Positions 42,995 to 53,652 of a DNA stretch of 64,000 nucleotides are shown here, one piece after another. Made by a program: the position numbers and the translations under genes. The notes under the pieces were generated by a model, which was not told the origin of the DNA, ran no database searches, and worked only from the letters and a program-made list of their open reading frames with translations. This DNA comes from Lentibacillus cibarius. Its GTDB lineage: Bacteria; Bacillota; Bacilli; Bacillales; Amphibacillaceae. Every line of letters starts with the position of its first letter. Position 1 is the first letter of the stretch. The stretch spans positions 310,001 to 374,000 of the forward strand of contig NZ_VCIA01000001.1 of assembly GCF_005887555.1 (NCBI RefSeq), written 5' to 3'.

Positions 42995-43689
42995 GCTTCC
43001 AGTACCTCCTTAATCCACTTTGATTCTTTTTCAAATATAGCTATTTTAGATACATCAGGCGCTTTCGCACGTTGCATCTGATCGATGATTCGACGCCGCT
43101 TCATTAGTTCCCTTTCCCATTTTTTGCGGAACAGGTTCGACTTATGTTCTAAAAGACGAGGCCCGAACAATTGTTGCCTTTCGCTCAACGTTTGACCTTC
43201 TACTTGTTTATCACCCGTAATTATTTCATAAAGGAAACCATTCTCTTCAAGGATAACTTCATTTGTGATCACATAGCCATGGGATGAAAACCAGCTACGT
43301 ACATTCCGTTCGTCATTATTTGGCTGAGCAATGATTCGCCCGACACCTTTTAGTCGAAGTTTCCCTTTCTCGAGGATTGATTGAATCAAAGAACCTCCCA
43401 TACCAGCAATCACCACCGCACTTACTTCACCGGGTTGTAAAATATCAAGTCCATCACCTAGGCGCACATCAATTCTGTCTGTTAAATGATTGTTAGATAC
43501 AGTTTCTCTCGCACGCTGAAGCGGTCCTTCGTTTACTTCACCGACAATCGCTTGTGCGGTAATATCTTGCAAACAAATGCTGCAAGGAAGGTATGCGTGA
43601 TCCGATCCAATATCGGCAAAAAAAGTTCCATGTGGTATAAATGAAGCTACTTTATTAAGCCGATCGGAAAGTTTTATGTTGCGGTCCAT
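42991..43689 (-). CDS. trmK: tRNA (adenine-N1) methyltransferase TrmK
   Basis: 232 residues. SAM-binding DIGSDHAYLP near 27, VVIAGMGGSLIQSIL near 90, and QPNNDERNVR near 120 match TrmK, which makes m1A22 in tRNA. The C-terminal coiled region is present. The stop overlaps the yqfO start by 4 bases, as in relatives. Confidence 0.93.
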   Translation of the reverse strand: MDRNIKLSDRLNKVASFIPHGTFFADIGSDHAYLPCSICLQDITAQAIVGEVNEGPLQRARETVSNNHLTDRIDVRLGDGLDILQPGEVSAVVIAGMGGSLIQSILEKGKLRLKGVGRIIAQPNNDERNVRSWFSSHGYVITNEVILEENGFLYEIITGDKQVEGQTLSERQQLFGPRLLEHKSNLFRKKWERELMKRRRIIDQMQRAKAPDVSKIAIFEKESKWIKEVLEA

Positions 43690-43726
43690 AACACTCTTCT
43701 CCTACCTATCGCATGCCTTAAGCACA

Positions 43727-43767
43727 AAAGAGCAAGCCTGCTGCATACATCAGTAAGCTTACTCTTT
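43727..43767 (-). terminator. Terminator between cccA and trmK
   Basis: AAAGAGTAAGC and GCTTGCTCTTT (one mismatch) around a 19-base loop, then TTGTGC on the minus strand. Confidence 0.65.
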
Positions 43768-43789
43768 CAAACGCCTGGCATCATAATTC

Positions 43790-44182
43790 TTATTTCTGTT
43801 CAGACAGCCACTGGGCTACTGCATCAGCCTCTTTGCCATCAATAATTCCCGGCTGCATTCCTGCATCAGGAAAACCATTAGCAATGATCTCCCTTATCTC
43901 TTCTTCCGAATATTTACTACCGACTGTAGTCAGGCCTGGACCCATACCACCGGATAAGTCACTTCCATGGCAGTTTGCACAGTTATTTTGAAAGATCTCT
44001 TCACCGTTAGCAGCAGTTTCTCCAGCCCCGGACTGGTCTTGCTCTTCTTCTTGCTTTTGATCGCCGTTTTGTTCATCCTGAATGGCTTCCTGCTGATTCA
44101 AACCTACAACCGATACGATAATGACTAATAGTATTCCGATACCAGCGATTAAAGCGTAGGGTATTACTGGATTTTTTTTCAT
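43790..44182 (-). CDS. cccA: Cytochrome c550
   Basis: 130 residues. An N-terminal membrane anchor (8-28) and a Glu/Gln/Asp-rich linker (32-60) lead to a class I cytochrome domain: heme site NCANCHG near 70 and axial Met in [10 protein letters not shown] near 107. It carries electrons at the outer membrane face. It lies next to sigA as in B. subtilis. Confidence 0.93.
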   Translation of the reverse strand: MKKNPVIPYALIAGIGILLVIIVSVVGLNQQEAIQDEQNGDQKQEEEQDQSGAGETAANGEEIFQNNCANCHGSDLSGGMGPGLTTVGSKYSEEEIREIIANGFPDAGMQPGIIDGKEADAVAQWLSEQK

Positions 44183-44363
44183 TGCAGTTCCTCCTTATGT
44201 AGTCCAATGATTATAAAATTATACAGCTATTTTAATTTTACTCTAAAAACACTTATCTTTAAAGAGGTAAATGTGACATTTTTTGAACAATATCCTAGAA
44301 TTGGCAGACTTATTTATGGTATACTGAACTTAAGAAATTTTTCAGACACATTATATGTATAAA

Positions 44364-44400
44364 CAGTCATTGCACACGAAAGAACTGTGCTCAATGACTG
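44364..44400 (-). terminator. Terminator of the dnaG-sigA operon
   Basis: CAGTCATTG and CAATGACTG arms with inner GCACA/TGTGC pairing, followed on the minus strand by TTTATAC. Confidence 0.75.
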
Positions 44401-44407
44401 AACTACA

Positions 44408-45532
44408 CTATTCCAAGAAATCCTTCAGCCGCTTGCTTCGGCTTGGATGGCGCAATTTACGCAAGGCCTTTGCCTCAATCTGACGAATGCGTTCTCGTGT
44501 CACTCCAAACACCTTGCCTACTTCTTCCAATGTTCTAGTCCGTCCATCATCAAGGCCGAAACGCAGACGCAATACATTTTCCTCACGATCTGTCAGTGTA
44601 TCAAGCACATCCTCTAGCTGCTCTTTCAGCAGTTCATATGACGCATGGTCGGACGGCGAAACAGCCTCCTGGTCTTCAATAAAGTCACCAAGATGAGAAT
44701 CGTCCTCTTCACCTATTGGGGTTTCGAGTGAAACGGGTTCCTGTGCAATCTTTAAAATTTCCCTAACCTTATCCGGAGGCAGTTCCATTTCCTCGCCGAT
44801 TTCTTCAGGGGTGGGTTCCCGTCCAAAGTCCTGCAGTAGTTGACGTTGTACACGAATCAGCTTATTAATTGTTTCCACCATATGCACCGGTATACGGATA
44901 GTCCGTGCCTGATCGGCTATTGCCCTTGTAATCGCCTGACGAATCCACCATGTTGCGTACGTACTGAACTTGAAGCCTTTTCGATAATCAAATTTTTCCA
45001 CTGCTTTAATCAAGCCCATGTTCCCTTCCTGGATCAGGTCAAGAAATAACATTCCACGGCCGACGTAACGCTTGGCAATACTTACAACCAAACGCAAATT
45101 CGCTTCTGCCAGACGTCGCTTAGCTTCTTCTTCACCATTTTCGATCCGGGTTGCAAGATCGATTTCTTCAGCAGCGGATAATAAATCCACTCGACCGATT
45201 TCTTTCAGGTACATGCGAACAGGATCGTTTATTTTAATGCCAAGAGGTACACTCAAATCATTTAGATCGAACTCCTCTTCTTTCGCAATTTCCTGCATTT
45301 TCGGGTCTTCTTCTGTATCGCCAATCACTTCCACACCTTGATCTGTCAGGTACTCATAAAATTCATCCATCTGTTCAGATTCAATCGTGAAGCTGGACAG
45401 ACGATCTGCAACTTCTTCATAAGCCAGTACACCGCGCTTTTTACCCATTTCAACCAATTGCTCTTTTGCTTGATCAAGGGTAAGTTCACTATTGCTATTT
45501 TCTTTTGTTTGTGAAGGCTTATTTTCGGCCAT
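44408..45532 (-). CDS. sigA: Main sigma factor SigA (RpoD)
   Basis: 374 residues from the ATG at 45532 (GGAGGGGG site); an earlier ATG would add 6 residues. Region 1.1 is followed by region 1.2 [11 protein letters not shown] near 100, region 2 [20 protein letters not shown] near 185 with core-binding and -10 residues, and region 4.2 [22 protein letters not shown] near 335. It directs RNA polymerase to housekeeping promoters. Downstream of dnaG. Confidence 0.97.
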   Translation of the reverse strand: MAENKPSQTKENSNSELTLDQAKEQLVEMGKKRGVLAYEEVADRLSSFTIESEQMDEFYEYLTDQGVEVIGDTEEDPKMQEIAKEEEFDLNDLSVPLGIKINDPVRMYLKEIGRVDLLSAAEEIDLATRIENGEEEAKRRLAEANLRLVVSIAKRYVGRGMLFLDLIQEGNMGLIKAVEKFDYRKGFKFSTYATWWIRQAITRAIADQARTIRIPVHMVETINKLIRVQRQLLQDFGREPTPEEIGEEMELPPDKVREILKIAQEPVSLETPIGEEDDSHLGDFIEDQEAVSPSDHASYELLKEQLEDVLDTLTDREENVLRLRFGLDDGRTRTLEEVGKVFGVTRERIRQIEAKALRKLRHPSRSKRLKDFLE

Positions 45533-45556
45533 GAGTCCCCCTCCTTCCAACTACAT

Positions 45557-47371
45557 TCAATTTATATTCTTCCATTGCTTCTGAAGTTCAATGATCCGCA
45601 TAGCTATTTCAGCAGCTTTAATAGGATTGTTTTGCTGTTCGGCCAGTTTTTGTTCCTCTTTCAATGATTGAATGTTTTCTTTATTATTGTGTTCTGCCCG
45701 AATCATCCGTATATAATCATTGATTTCATGATTTGTTATTTGATCATGTTCAGAAAGCATTGCAATTTCCGTTACTAACTTTTTTAAATGGTCATCCTTT
45801 AACATTTCAACAAATTTACTTACATTTGCTTCATTGTATTCTTCATAAAAAGCATATAAATGTGTAGCAATAATTTTATGCTCTTCAATATTAAAGGATG
45901 CACCAATTTCCTCCTGCACCTTATCAGTAATGGACGGGTCTTGCAACATATATGCAAGTAATCTCCGTTCTGCATTATGAAACGCAGGCAATAACTTTTT
46001 CTGCTGCCTGAATTCAGGTCTCTTATTAGTATAACTGTTCTTATCCTGCTTATCCCTGACAGAATCCATCTTTTGTCGATGCACTTGAATTTGCTGTGTT
46101 AATGACTCCATGGAAATTTCATAGTTACTGCTCAGCTCTTTTAAGTAGTATTCCCTTTCCACGGAACTATCAATCGTTGCAAGATGTTCCAGGACTTTTT
46201 CTATATAGTTTATGCGATCTCCTTCAAGTGTAAGATTATAGTTTTTTTTGAGATACCGCATGTAAAAGCTTGTAAATGTTAGGCTTGATTTGATAACCTC
46301 GTTATGAAAAGCATTTCCACCAAATTCATTAATAAAATTATCGGGGTCCATGTTTTCTCTTAGGTTGGCAATTTTTACGTTACATCCAGCTTTTTGCAGT
46401 ATCCCCGCAGCTTTATATGTGGCTTCATTACCTGCCTCATCTGCGTCATAGCATATGGTGACCGTATCAACATAGCGTTTCAGCAGCTTTGCTTGCGTAT
46501 CCGTCAAGGATGTTCCTAGTGTGGCAACACCATTTTTCACTCCTGCCTGATATGCAGAAATAACATCCATATATCCTTCAAATAATACAGCCTCATTCTG
46601 TTTGCGAATATATTTCTTGGCAAGGTCAAAATTATAAAGAATCCGCCCCTTCCGGAATAGCTCATTTTCCGGACTGTTCAAATACTTAGGTTCCTGATCC
46701 GCTAGTGCGCGTCCACCAAACGCAATCGGCTTGCCTAGATGATTGCGGATTGGGAAAATGACCCTTCCTCTGAATCTGTCACTCACACTGTTATCCTCAT
46801 GTTGTGACAAAAGGCCGGATTTAACAAGTATTTGCTGATGGAAGCCTTTTTTATTAAGAAATGCAGCGGTAAAATCTTTCGCTTCCGGTGCAAAGCCTAG
46901 TTGAAATATATCGATTGTTTCATCCGCTATACCTCGATTTTTAAAGTATTGATACCCCTTTTTTCCATCTTTTGTATAGCGAAGCAAGTGGTGATAAAGT
47001 TTCGCCACCCATTCAGACGCAGAAAGTATTTGCTCATTTTCCGGAGAAATGGATGAATGTTTCTGAGATGCCGTCGCAGGCAGTTCAATATCACTCTTAT
47101 CCGCAAGAAACTGTAAGGCTTCATGAAATGTATAACCTTCCATTTCCATAATAAATGTAACAACATTTCCACCTTTGCCACAGCCAAAGCAATGAAATAT
47201 TTGCTTCTCTTGCGTCACCGAAAAGGAAGGGGTTTTCTCTCCATGAAATGGGCAAAGACCAAAATAATTACGCCCTTGCTTCTTTAACTGCATATATTCC
47301 CCAATGATATCGACAATATCATTTGCGGTACGTACCTGTTCAATTACCTCTTCAGTTACTTGACCAACCAT
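45557..47371 (-). CDS. dnaG: DNA primase DnaG
   Basis: 604 residues from the ATG at 47371 (GGTGG 5 bases upstream), almost the B. subtilis length; the frame extends 17 codons further without a good site. Zinc-binding domain CPFHGEKTPSF...CFGCGKGG near 40-65, TOPRIM with EGYMDV near 265 and CYDADEAG near 310, helicase-binding C-terminus from 450. It makes primers for replication. It lies upstream of sigA without yqxD before it. Confidence 0.94.
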   Translation of the reverse strand: MVGQVTEEVIEQVRTANDIVDIIGEYMQLKKQGRNYFGLCPFHGEKTPSFSVTQEKQIFHCFGCGKGGNVVTFIMEMEGYTFHEALQFLADKSDIELPATASQKHSSISPENEQILSASEWVAKLYHHLLRYTKDGKKGYQYFKNRGIADETIDIFQLGFAPEAKDFTAAFLNKKGFHQQILVKSGLLSQHEDNSVSDRFRGRVIFPIRNHLGKPIAFGGRALADQEPKYLNSPENELFRKGRILYNFDLAKKYIRKQNEAVLFEGYMDVISAYQAGVKNGVATLGTSLTDTQAKLLKRYVDTVTICYDADEAGNEATYKAAGILQKAGCNVKIANLRENMDPDNFINEFGGNAFHNEVIKSSLTFTSFYMRYLKKNYNLTLEGDRINYIEKVLEHLATIDSSVEREYYLKELSSNYEISMESLTQQIQVHRQKMDSVRDKQDKNSYTNKRPEFRQQKKLLPAFHNAERRLLAYMLQDPSITDKVQEEIGASFNIEEHKIIATHLYAFYEEYNEANVSKFVEMLKDDHLKKLVTEIAMLSEHDQITNHEINDYIRMIRAEHNNKENIQSLKEEQKLAEQQNNPIKAAEIAMRIIELQKQWKNIN

Positions 47372-47802
47372 ATTGACCACCATTGCTTTTCTAATTCTAT
47401 ATACATGAAGAAAATCCTTCACCTTTCGACAATGTTTTTGAATAAGTCGAAAAAAATTTCCTTCCAGAATTGCTTGACATAGAAGGACTTATTACTCACT
47501 TTACTATTGTACCTCTTGAATCACCTCGATAAACGTCAGTCAGACATCTTACATACCTGTATTCTACATTAACACCGTTTTTCCTTCCTCAATCACAATG
47601 TTTTACTTTTCTGAATATATGACGTTCTTCTTAATCAATTGGTACACACTTAAAATACATTTTTTACACAAAAATTAATTATAATACAAGATAATTAAAA
47701 AAACCATAAAAAAACTCAATTCATCGGCTTTACCCTATTAGACAAACTCACATGCTTTCTACATCACGTCCCCAAAAAGGTACTGCAAATAATAAACATA
47801 GA
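47372..47802. other. Intergenic region upstream of dnaG
   Basis: About 430 A/T-rich bases with no credible gene. In B. subtilis yqxD lies here; I see no trace of it. A possible -10 TACAAT for dnaG lies near 47508-47513 on the minus strand, without a clear -35. Confidence 0.5.
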
Positions 47803-47830
47803 AAACATCCTGCACAATTGCAGAATGTCT
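47803..47830 (-). terminator. Terminator of the ccpN-ppsR unit
   Basis: ACATTCTGCA and TGCAGGATGT (one mismatch) around ATTG, then TTTTC on the minus strand. Confidence 0.7.
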
Positions 47831-47844
47831 TCATCAACATTGAC

Positions 47845-48645
47845 TTATTTCATTAATCGCATAATCGTGTTAGCCGTCTCTTCTACTGCCTTATAAGAAA
47901 CATCAACGACTTTACATCCTATTTTATTAACCACTTTGTTGAAATATTCAAGTTCCTGATGGATTCGCTGCATGTTTGCATATGTGGCCTGATCACCTAG
48001 GCCTAAAGCTTTGAGTCTTTCTTTTCGTATATCGTTTAATTTTTCTGCACTTATTCTTAAGCCAATACATTTAGCCGGGTCAACTTCAAACAGCTCCTCG
48101 GGCGGATCAACTTCGGGAACAATAGGAACATTAGCAACCTTGATCCGTTTACTCGCGAGATATTGGGATAAAGGAGTCTTGGATGTACGAGATACTCCTA
48201 TCAATATAATATCAGCGCGGGCAATCCCACGAGGGTCTCTGCCATCATCGTACTTTACCGCAAACTCAATCGCTTCAACACGTCTGAAGTAATCTTCGTC
48301 CAGTTTATGGACAAGTCCCGGCTCCATATGCGGCTCTTTACCGAACACCTCTTGCATTGAGCTCAACATCGGACCCATAATATCTATAGCTTCCAGACCT
48401 TTGGCAGTTGCCTGTTCATTCAGGTATGAACGCAATTCCGGGTCGACAATTGTAAAACCAATGAGTGCCTGGTTTTCCAGTGCGAGTACCAATGAATCAT
48501 CAATTGTTTTTTTATCTTCAACATAAGGTATTCGCTGTATACGATATTCCCCGTTATTGAATTGGCTTAAACCCGCTTTTATTACGAGTTCAGCTGTTTC
48601 GCCGACCGAATCCGACAGAACGTAAACAAGTGGCATGTCATCCAT
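47845..48645 (-). CDS. ppsR: Pyruvate,phosphate dikinase / PEP synthase regulatory protein (YqfL)
   Basis: 266 residues from the ATG at 48645 (GGGAGGAG site). P-loop-like [15 protein letters not shown] near 145, N-terminal [12 protein letters not shown] and [13 protein letters not shown] near 128 identify the DUF299 kinase-pyrophosphorylase. It switches its target enzyme by phosphorylating and dephosphorylating a Thr. Its pairing with ccpN, a gluconeogenesis regulator, fits. Confidence 0.92.
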   Translation of the reverse strand: MDDMPLVYVLSDSVGETAELVIKAGLSQFNNGEYRIQRIPYVEDKKTIDDSLVLALENQALIGFTIVDPELRSYLNEQATAKGLEAIDIMGPMLSSMQEVFGKEPHMEPGLVHKLDEDYFRRVEAIEFAVKYDDGRDPRGIARADIILIGVSRTSKTPLSQYLASKRIKVANVPIVPEVDPPEELFEVDPAKCIGLRISAEKLNDIRKERLKALGLGDQATYANMQRIHQELEYFNKVVNKIGCKVVDVSYKAVEETANTIMRLMK

Positions 48646-48664
48646 GGATATGCTCCTCCCTTCA

Positions 48665-49291
48665 TTAATGCTCATCCATAATCAGTTCGACAAAAACTTT
48701 TGTTATCGTTGTTTTTGTAATACGTCCAACAATCTCATTTCCTGCATCTGTTTCTTTGATCACCGGTAAGCCATCAATTTGCTTATCAATCAGTTTTTTA
48801 GCGGCATCAATCATTAAATCATCTCTGTGGCAGACCGTAATGTTGGGCATTCTAGTCATTATAATATGAACCGGAATAGCATCCAATTCCTGATTCCCGA
48901 TACTTGCCCGTAACAAGTCTTTTCGGGACAGGACACCGGTCAAATTGGAATGTGTGTCGACAACAAACAATGTACCCACATCTTCAAGAAACATAGTGGA
49001 AATGGCATCATAAACAGATGCTTCCTCTTTCACCACGATTGGGACAGATTGGTACTCGTGGACTTTAAATTTCTTGATTTTCCCCGTTAATAACTCTGTC
49101 CCCGTTTTGCCGGTGTAAAAATACCCCACACGCGGTCGCGCGTCAAGAAAACCAGCCATGGTCAATATGGACAAATCAGGTCGCAATGTAGCCCTTGTCA
49201 AATTCAATCGTTCCGCTATATGTTCACCGGTAATTGGACCATTTTCTTTTACAATATCAATAATTTGTTCTTGTCTCTTAGATAATTCCAC
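48665..49291 (-). CDS. ccpN: CcpN, regulator of gluconeogenic genes
   Basis: 208 residues. An N-terminal winged helix ([23 protein letters not shown]) is followed by two CBS domains ([15 protein letters not shown] near 90; [16 protein letters not shown] near 150). In B. subtilis it represses gapB and pckA in the presence of glucose, sensing adenine nucleotides. It precedes ppsR with a 19-base gap. Confidence 0.92.
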   Translation of the reverse strand: MELSKRQEQIIDIVKENGPITGEHIAERLNLTRATLRPDLSILTMAGFLDARPRVGYFYTGKTGTELLTGKIKKFKVHEYQSVPIVVKEEASVYDAISTMFLEDVGTLFVVDTHSNLTGVLSRKDLLRASIGNQELDAIPVHIIMTRMPNITVCHRDDLMIDAAKKLIDKQIDGLPVIKETDAGNEIVGRITKTTITKVFVELIMDEH

Positions 49292-49374
49292 TTTTTCACC
49301 ACCTGTGCGTTCAATGTGTCATACTACCTTCTAGTATTATAGCCTATTCAAGGTGAAAAAGGAAAGTTGACAAC

Positions 49375-51461
49375 TTAATCGAACTGTTGCTTCCATTCAA
49401 TTAAGGACAAATCGGCATAGCGGCAAATCAATGCAGCTATATTGTTGACAAGCGAAAGACGATTTTCACGAATTTCTGCATCATCGGACATTACCATGTT
49501 ATGTTCAAAGAAAGTATGAATTGGATTTGCCAGGTTTCCAAGCTGTTCCAAAGCCTGGTGAGCATCTTGTCGCTTATTCGCTTGATCAAATGCATCACTG
49601 ACTTCCTGGAAAACAGTATACAATTCTTTTTCAGACGATGTTTGGAAAACGTCAGGATCAACATCATTTCGTTCTGATTTTCCGGACAACTTAAGTATAC
49701 GGACAAGTGCTTCCTGAACGGACGTGAACTCCTGATTACTACGTTGGCGTGATAATTCTTGTGCTTTTGCCATTGTATAAGCTATAACACCAATATCGTT
49801 CTGCAAAACGGCATTGATAACATCTTGCCCTGGTGTCACATCTTTCAACAAATAGGAGGCTCGTTGTTTGAAAAACTGATCGAGCTCCGTCTTGGCTTTT
49901 TCCCGGTCAGCCTGTTCAATACCGGATTCCATATAAAGGCTTTGCGCTAGTTCCAGCAACGATTCAACGGTAATATTCCAATTGCGTTCATTTAGAATTC
50001 TTAATAACCCAATTGCCTGACGCCGTAACCCATATGGATCATGTGACCCACTCGGTATTAAACCCGCTTCGATACAGCCTACAATGGTATCCAACTTATC
50101 CGCTGCACTTACCATCGCACCTTGCAGTGACTGTGGTAATACGCCATCAGCTTGAACAGGCATGTAATGTTCCGCTATTGCTTTAGCAACATCTTTATCC
50201 TCACCGGCATTTAATGCATATGTTTCTCCGATAATTCCTTGTAGATTTGTAAATTCATTGACCATATTAGTCGGTAAGTCAAATTTACAAATCTCCGCTG
50301 CCCGCATAACCTTGGCATGTTCCTCTGTATGAAGGCCAAGCCAGTGTGAAGCTGATTGGTTATTTTCTGGATGCGTTTTATCTTGTCACTAATCGTTCCC
50401 AATTTTTCCTGGAATACGATTCGTTCCAATTTTGTTAGATAGTAGTCAATCGTGTGTTTCTGATCTTCCTCAAAAAAGAATTGCGCATCAGACAATCTGG
50501 CCCGCAGTACTTTCTCATTGCCGCGCTTTACCGTTTCAATCCCGTGGTCGTCACCATTACGAACACTAACAAAATAAGGAAGCAGTTCATCATTTATATC
50601 CTTCACAGGAAAATAACGCTGATGTTCTTTCATTGATGTAATAAGTACATCTTCAGGGAGCGTTAAATAATCTGCGTCAAAAGCCCCAGTGAAAACAGTT
50701 GGATACTCAACAAGATTGCGCACTTCCTTAAGCAGTTCACCATCTTCCGGTATCCGAAATCCATGTTTTGTTTCAAGTTCGGCTATCCCATCAGCAATTA
50801 ACTGCTCCCGCTTTTGCGGATTTGCAATCACGAATTGATCCTCAAGTGCTTGCTCGTAATCCGCGGGTGCACTTAGCGTAATCTTTTCACCTAAAAATCG
50901 GTGCCCATACGTATCATTGCCTGTTTTTACACCAGCCACTTCAAACGGGATGACTTCATTACCGAAAAGCGCAGCAATCCAGCGGACGGGGCGAGCATAA
51001 CGCAAGGTTTGTTCTCCCCAGCGCATATTTTTCGGAAACTGAATCGACTCAATAAGTTGCTTAAACGCCGGGAGCAGTTCACGCGTTTCTTTACCGATGA
51101 TCTGTTTTTCAACAAAAATATAATTGACATCCTTGACGTCTTTTATATAGATATCATCGACGGTTTTTCCCTGACCCTTGGAGAAGCCGATTGCCGCCTT
51201 CGTCCATTCACCTTGTTCATCTTTAGCAATTTTTTCAGAGGGCCCTTTCACTTCTTCCCGGATTGATTGCTGTGATTCAGCTACTCCGCTAACCAGGACA
51301 CTAAGTCTGCGCGGTGTTGAAAAAGACGTAATGGCTTCATAGGCGATTCGCTGTTCATCGAGCCACGTTTGTGTTTTTTGAAGCAGTTGCTTTTCTGCAT
51401 CATCGACAAATCTTGCCGGAAGTTCCTCAAGTCCTATCTCTAATAATATATCTTTAGCCAT
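49375..51461 (-). pseudogene. glyS: Glycyl-tRNA synthetase beta subunit, interrupted by a one-base deletion
   Basis: The N-terminal frame (51461 down) is normal to KRIQKITNQ, then runs out of frame to a stop at 50211. The correct continuation, ASHWLGLHTEEHAKVMRAAE, is found one frame over and continues to 49375 with the expected anticodon-binding end. One base is missing near 50351, most simply a G in CAGGCT. GlySQ is essential for charging tRNA-Gly, so a sequencing error or a recovered frameshift is far more likely than true loss. Overlaps the glyQ stop (TAATG). Confidence 0.85.
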
Positions 51462-52342
51462 TACTCTGCCTCCCTTTTCAGCATAGGAAATCCTAGTCGT
51501 TCCCGCTCCTGCACATAAGATTTAGAAATGTTTTTAGCCAGATTACGGATTCTGGAAATATACCCGGTCCGTTCTGTTACGGAAATAACACCTTTGGCAT
51601 CAAGCAAATTGAACGTATGAGAACATTTCAAAACATAATCGTATGCAGGGAAAACGAGTCCTTTCTCCATAGTAGCCCCAGCTTCCTTTTCATACATAGC
51701 AAACAATTGAAACAGCATATCTGTATCAGATTCTTCAAATGTATAGGTAGAATGTTCATATTCGGGCTGAAAAAATATGTCGTTCACCGTGACACCGTTT
51801 GTCCATTCCAATTCAAATACATTTTCTTTATCTTGAATAAACGAAGCGAGTCGCTCGATTCCATACGTTAGCTCAACAGACACAGGGCTTGCCTCCAGCC
51901 CACCTATTTGCTGAAAATAAGTAAACTGGGTTATTTCCATACCATCAAGCCACACTTCCCAGCCAAGACCCGCGGCACCCAAGGTCGGATTTTCCCAATT
52001 ATCTTCCACAAAACGAATATCATGTTCCAATGGGTTAATGCCTAGAGCCTTCAATGATTCTAGATATAGATCCTGGATATTATCCGGAGAAGGCTTCATA
52101 ATGACCTGAAATTGATGATGCTGATACAGTCGATTTGGATTTTGTCCGTAACGGCCGTCAGCGGGTCGCCTTGAAGGTTCTACATAAGCAACATTCCACG
52201 GTTCCGGGCCCAGGCTACGTAAGAGCGTCATTGGTGACATGGTTCCGGCACCTTTCTCAACATCATAGGCCTGCATTAGAATACAGTTTTGGTCAGACCA
52301 ATGTTTTTGCAGTGTTAAAATGATCTCCTGGATTGTCATCAT
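51461..52342 (-). CDS. glyQ: Glycyl-tRNA synthetase alpha subunit
   Basis: 293 residues from the first of two ATGs at 52342 (GTGGAGGATG upstream). Class II motifs GAGTMSPMT near 31 and [17 protein letters not shown] near 57; [19 protein letters not shown] near 135 and [10 protein letters not shown] near 160. It pairs with the beta subunit. Its 5' leader is a T-box. Confidence 0.95.
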   Translation of the reverse strand: MMTIQEIILTLQKHWSDQNCILMQAYDVEKGAGTMSPMTLLRSLGPEPWNVAYVEPSRRPADGRYGQNPNRLYQHHQFQVIMKPSPDNIQDLYLESLKALGINPLEHDIRFVEDNWENPTLGAAGLGWEVWLDGMEITQFTYFQQIGGLEASPVSVELTYGIERLASFIQDKENVFELEWTNGVTVNDIFFQPEYEHSTYTFEESDTDMLFQLFAMYEKEAGATMEKGLVFPAYDYVLKCSHTFNLLDAKGVISVTERTGYISRIRNLAKNISKSYVQERERLGFPMLKREAE

Positions 52343-52354
52343 TTCATCCTCCAC

Positions 52355-52582
52355 TTCCTGTACATAAAAATACCCGCCCTTATGTCTATAATCGACATAG
52401 GGACGGGTTTATTCCGCGGTTCCACCCTACTTGCCCTTTTCTCAAGGGCCACTTTCATATACACGCTCAAGAGTGCCATTCCTTATCATCCTACTCCCCG
52501 GCTCACACCATCCCGGGTTCGCTTAAAGCAGGCATTGAAAGTACTACTCTCTATCATTGCATGAGTCACTAATTAAAATTAT
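52355..52582 (-). promoter_or_regulatory. T-box leader of glyQS
   Basis: The T-box sequence GGGTGGAACCGCGG lies at 52414-52427, followed by a terminator stem (ACCCGTCCCTATGTC ... GACATAAGGGCGGGT) with a U run at 52366-52408. Upstream, stem I contains GAATGGCACTC, whose GGC (52475-52477) is a likely glycine specifier codon. Uncharged tRNA-Gly would bind and prevent termination. Confidence 0.9.
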
Positions 52583-52588
52583 GTATAG

Positions 52589-52617
52589 AATATAACGGTA
52601 AGCATCTATTTTGTCAA
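52589..52617 (-). promoter_or_regulatory. Promoter of glyQS
   Basis: TTGACA (52612-52617), a 17-base spacer and TATATT (52589-52594) on the minus strand, just upstream of the T-box leader. Confidence 0.82.
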
Positions 52618-52627
52618 GAAGTATGTA

Positions 52628-53371
52628 CTACAGTAGCTTATCAAGTTGACGAAGGAATCGTTTAGATTTTAGATAATAACCTCCATAAGCATCATAATAA
52701 GCGTCAATAATCTGGCGGAGCAGTTTCCTGTTTTCTTCCTTCACCGAAATGGTCCCAATTCGCTCCAGTTCCACCTCAGCAAAAATCCACAGCAATTGGG
52801 CCAGTTTGTCTGACAGGCTAATTGCCTCTCGATCGAAATGTTTACATTGTGGACAAAGGAACCCTCCTTCTGCTATAGAAAATACAAATGGACCCGCTTT
52901 GTTTCCGCAATGAACACATTTGTCTAGAACAGGACTAAATCCTCCCCTAATAAATATCTTTAGTTCATACATCATAATGGGAATAGCAGCATCTTCTTTT
53001 TCTGCCATCCAGTTCAATGTCTCGTTTAACTGTTTATAGAGTTGCGGATCGGGAGTTTGTGAGTCGGTCAATTTATCGGTCAGTTCAGCAACGTAGGAAG
53101 CGTACGCCGTTTTTAGAATATCTTCCCTGATTTGTCTGTTGGCGTCTATGACATCGCCTTGCTGTATCGTGCTCAAGCCCGAGTTGACATATATAAAGAA
53201 TTCACCAATGATGAATGGCTGCGTTACGGCAGCCATTCTGCTTTTTGGCTTTTTTGCCCCCCTGGCAATAGCAGCGATTTTTCCAAGCTTATCGCTGAAT
53301 AGCGTGACAATTTTATGTGATTCTCCATAATTCTGTGTTTTTATGACAATACCTTCCATTTTTTCAAGCAA
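52628..53371 (-). CDS. recO: DNA repair protein RecO
   Basis: 247 residues. N-terminal OB fold (EGIVIKTQNYGESHKIV), and zinc site CVHCGNKAG...CPQCKHF near 147-180. It loads RecA and anneals strands in recombinational repair. The gene ends just before the glyQS promoter. Confidence 0.94.
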   Translation of the reverse strand: MLEKMEGIVIKTQNYGESHKIVTLFSDKLGKIAAIARGAKKPKSRMAAVTQPFIIGEFFIYVNSGLSTIQQGDVIDANRQIREDILKTAYASYVAELTDKLTDSQTPDPQLYKQLNETLNWMAEKEDAAIPIMMYELKIFIRGGFSPVLDKCVHCGNKAGPFVFSIAEGGFLCPQCKHFDREAISLSDKLAQLLWIFAEVELERIGTISVKEENRKLLRQIIDAYYDAYGGYYLKSKRFLRQLDKLL

Positions 53372-53410
53372 ACAGTCTCACCTTCTATGAACAATCATTA
53401 CTGGTGAATC

Positions 53411-53560
53411 TTAACATTCAGGGTTGGCTGATGACGTTTCTGGTTCTCCATGCTGATCGGCCTTAACAACATTTGATTCATTTTTTTCAAGTTCTTTCAG
53501 TAATAAGTAGGTTTCAATGCTTCCTGTTTGACTGAATAATTTCCAAGTAAAGTCGATCAC
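53411..53560 (-). CDS. yqzL: YqzL family small protein
   Basis: 49 residues from the GTG at 53560; the product begins MIDFTWKLFSQTGSIETYLLLKE..., the YqzL signature. A longer frame upstream is not conserved. Found between era and recO in Bacillus; function unknown. Confidence 0.82.
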   Translation of the reverse strand: MIDFTWKLFSQTGSIETYLLLKELEKNESNVVKADQHGEPETSSANPEC

Positions 53561-53652
53561 AAGAAAACCCGCCTTTCTAAGCATGTTTATAATGTCTACA
53601 TTATTATAGTTTCCAAGCATAATGAATCAATGAGTTTTAAAATTTACCAAGT

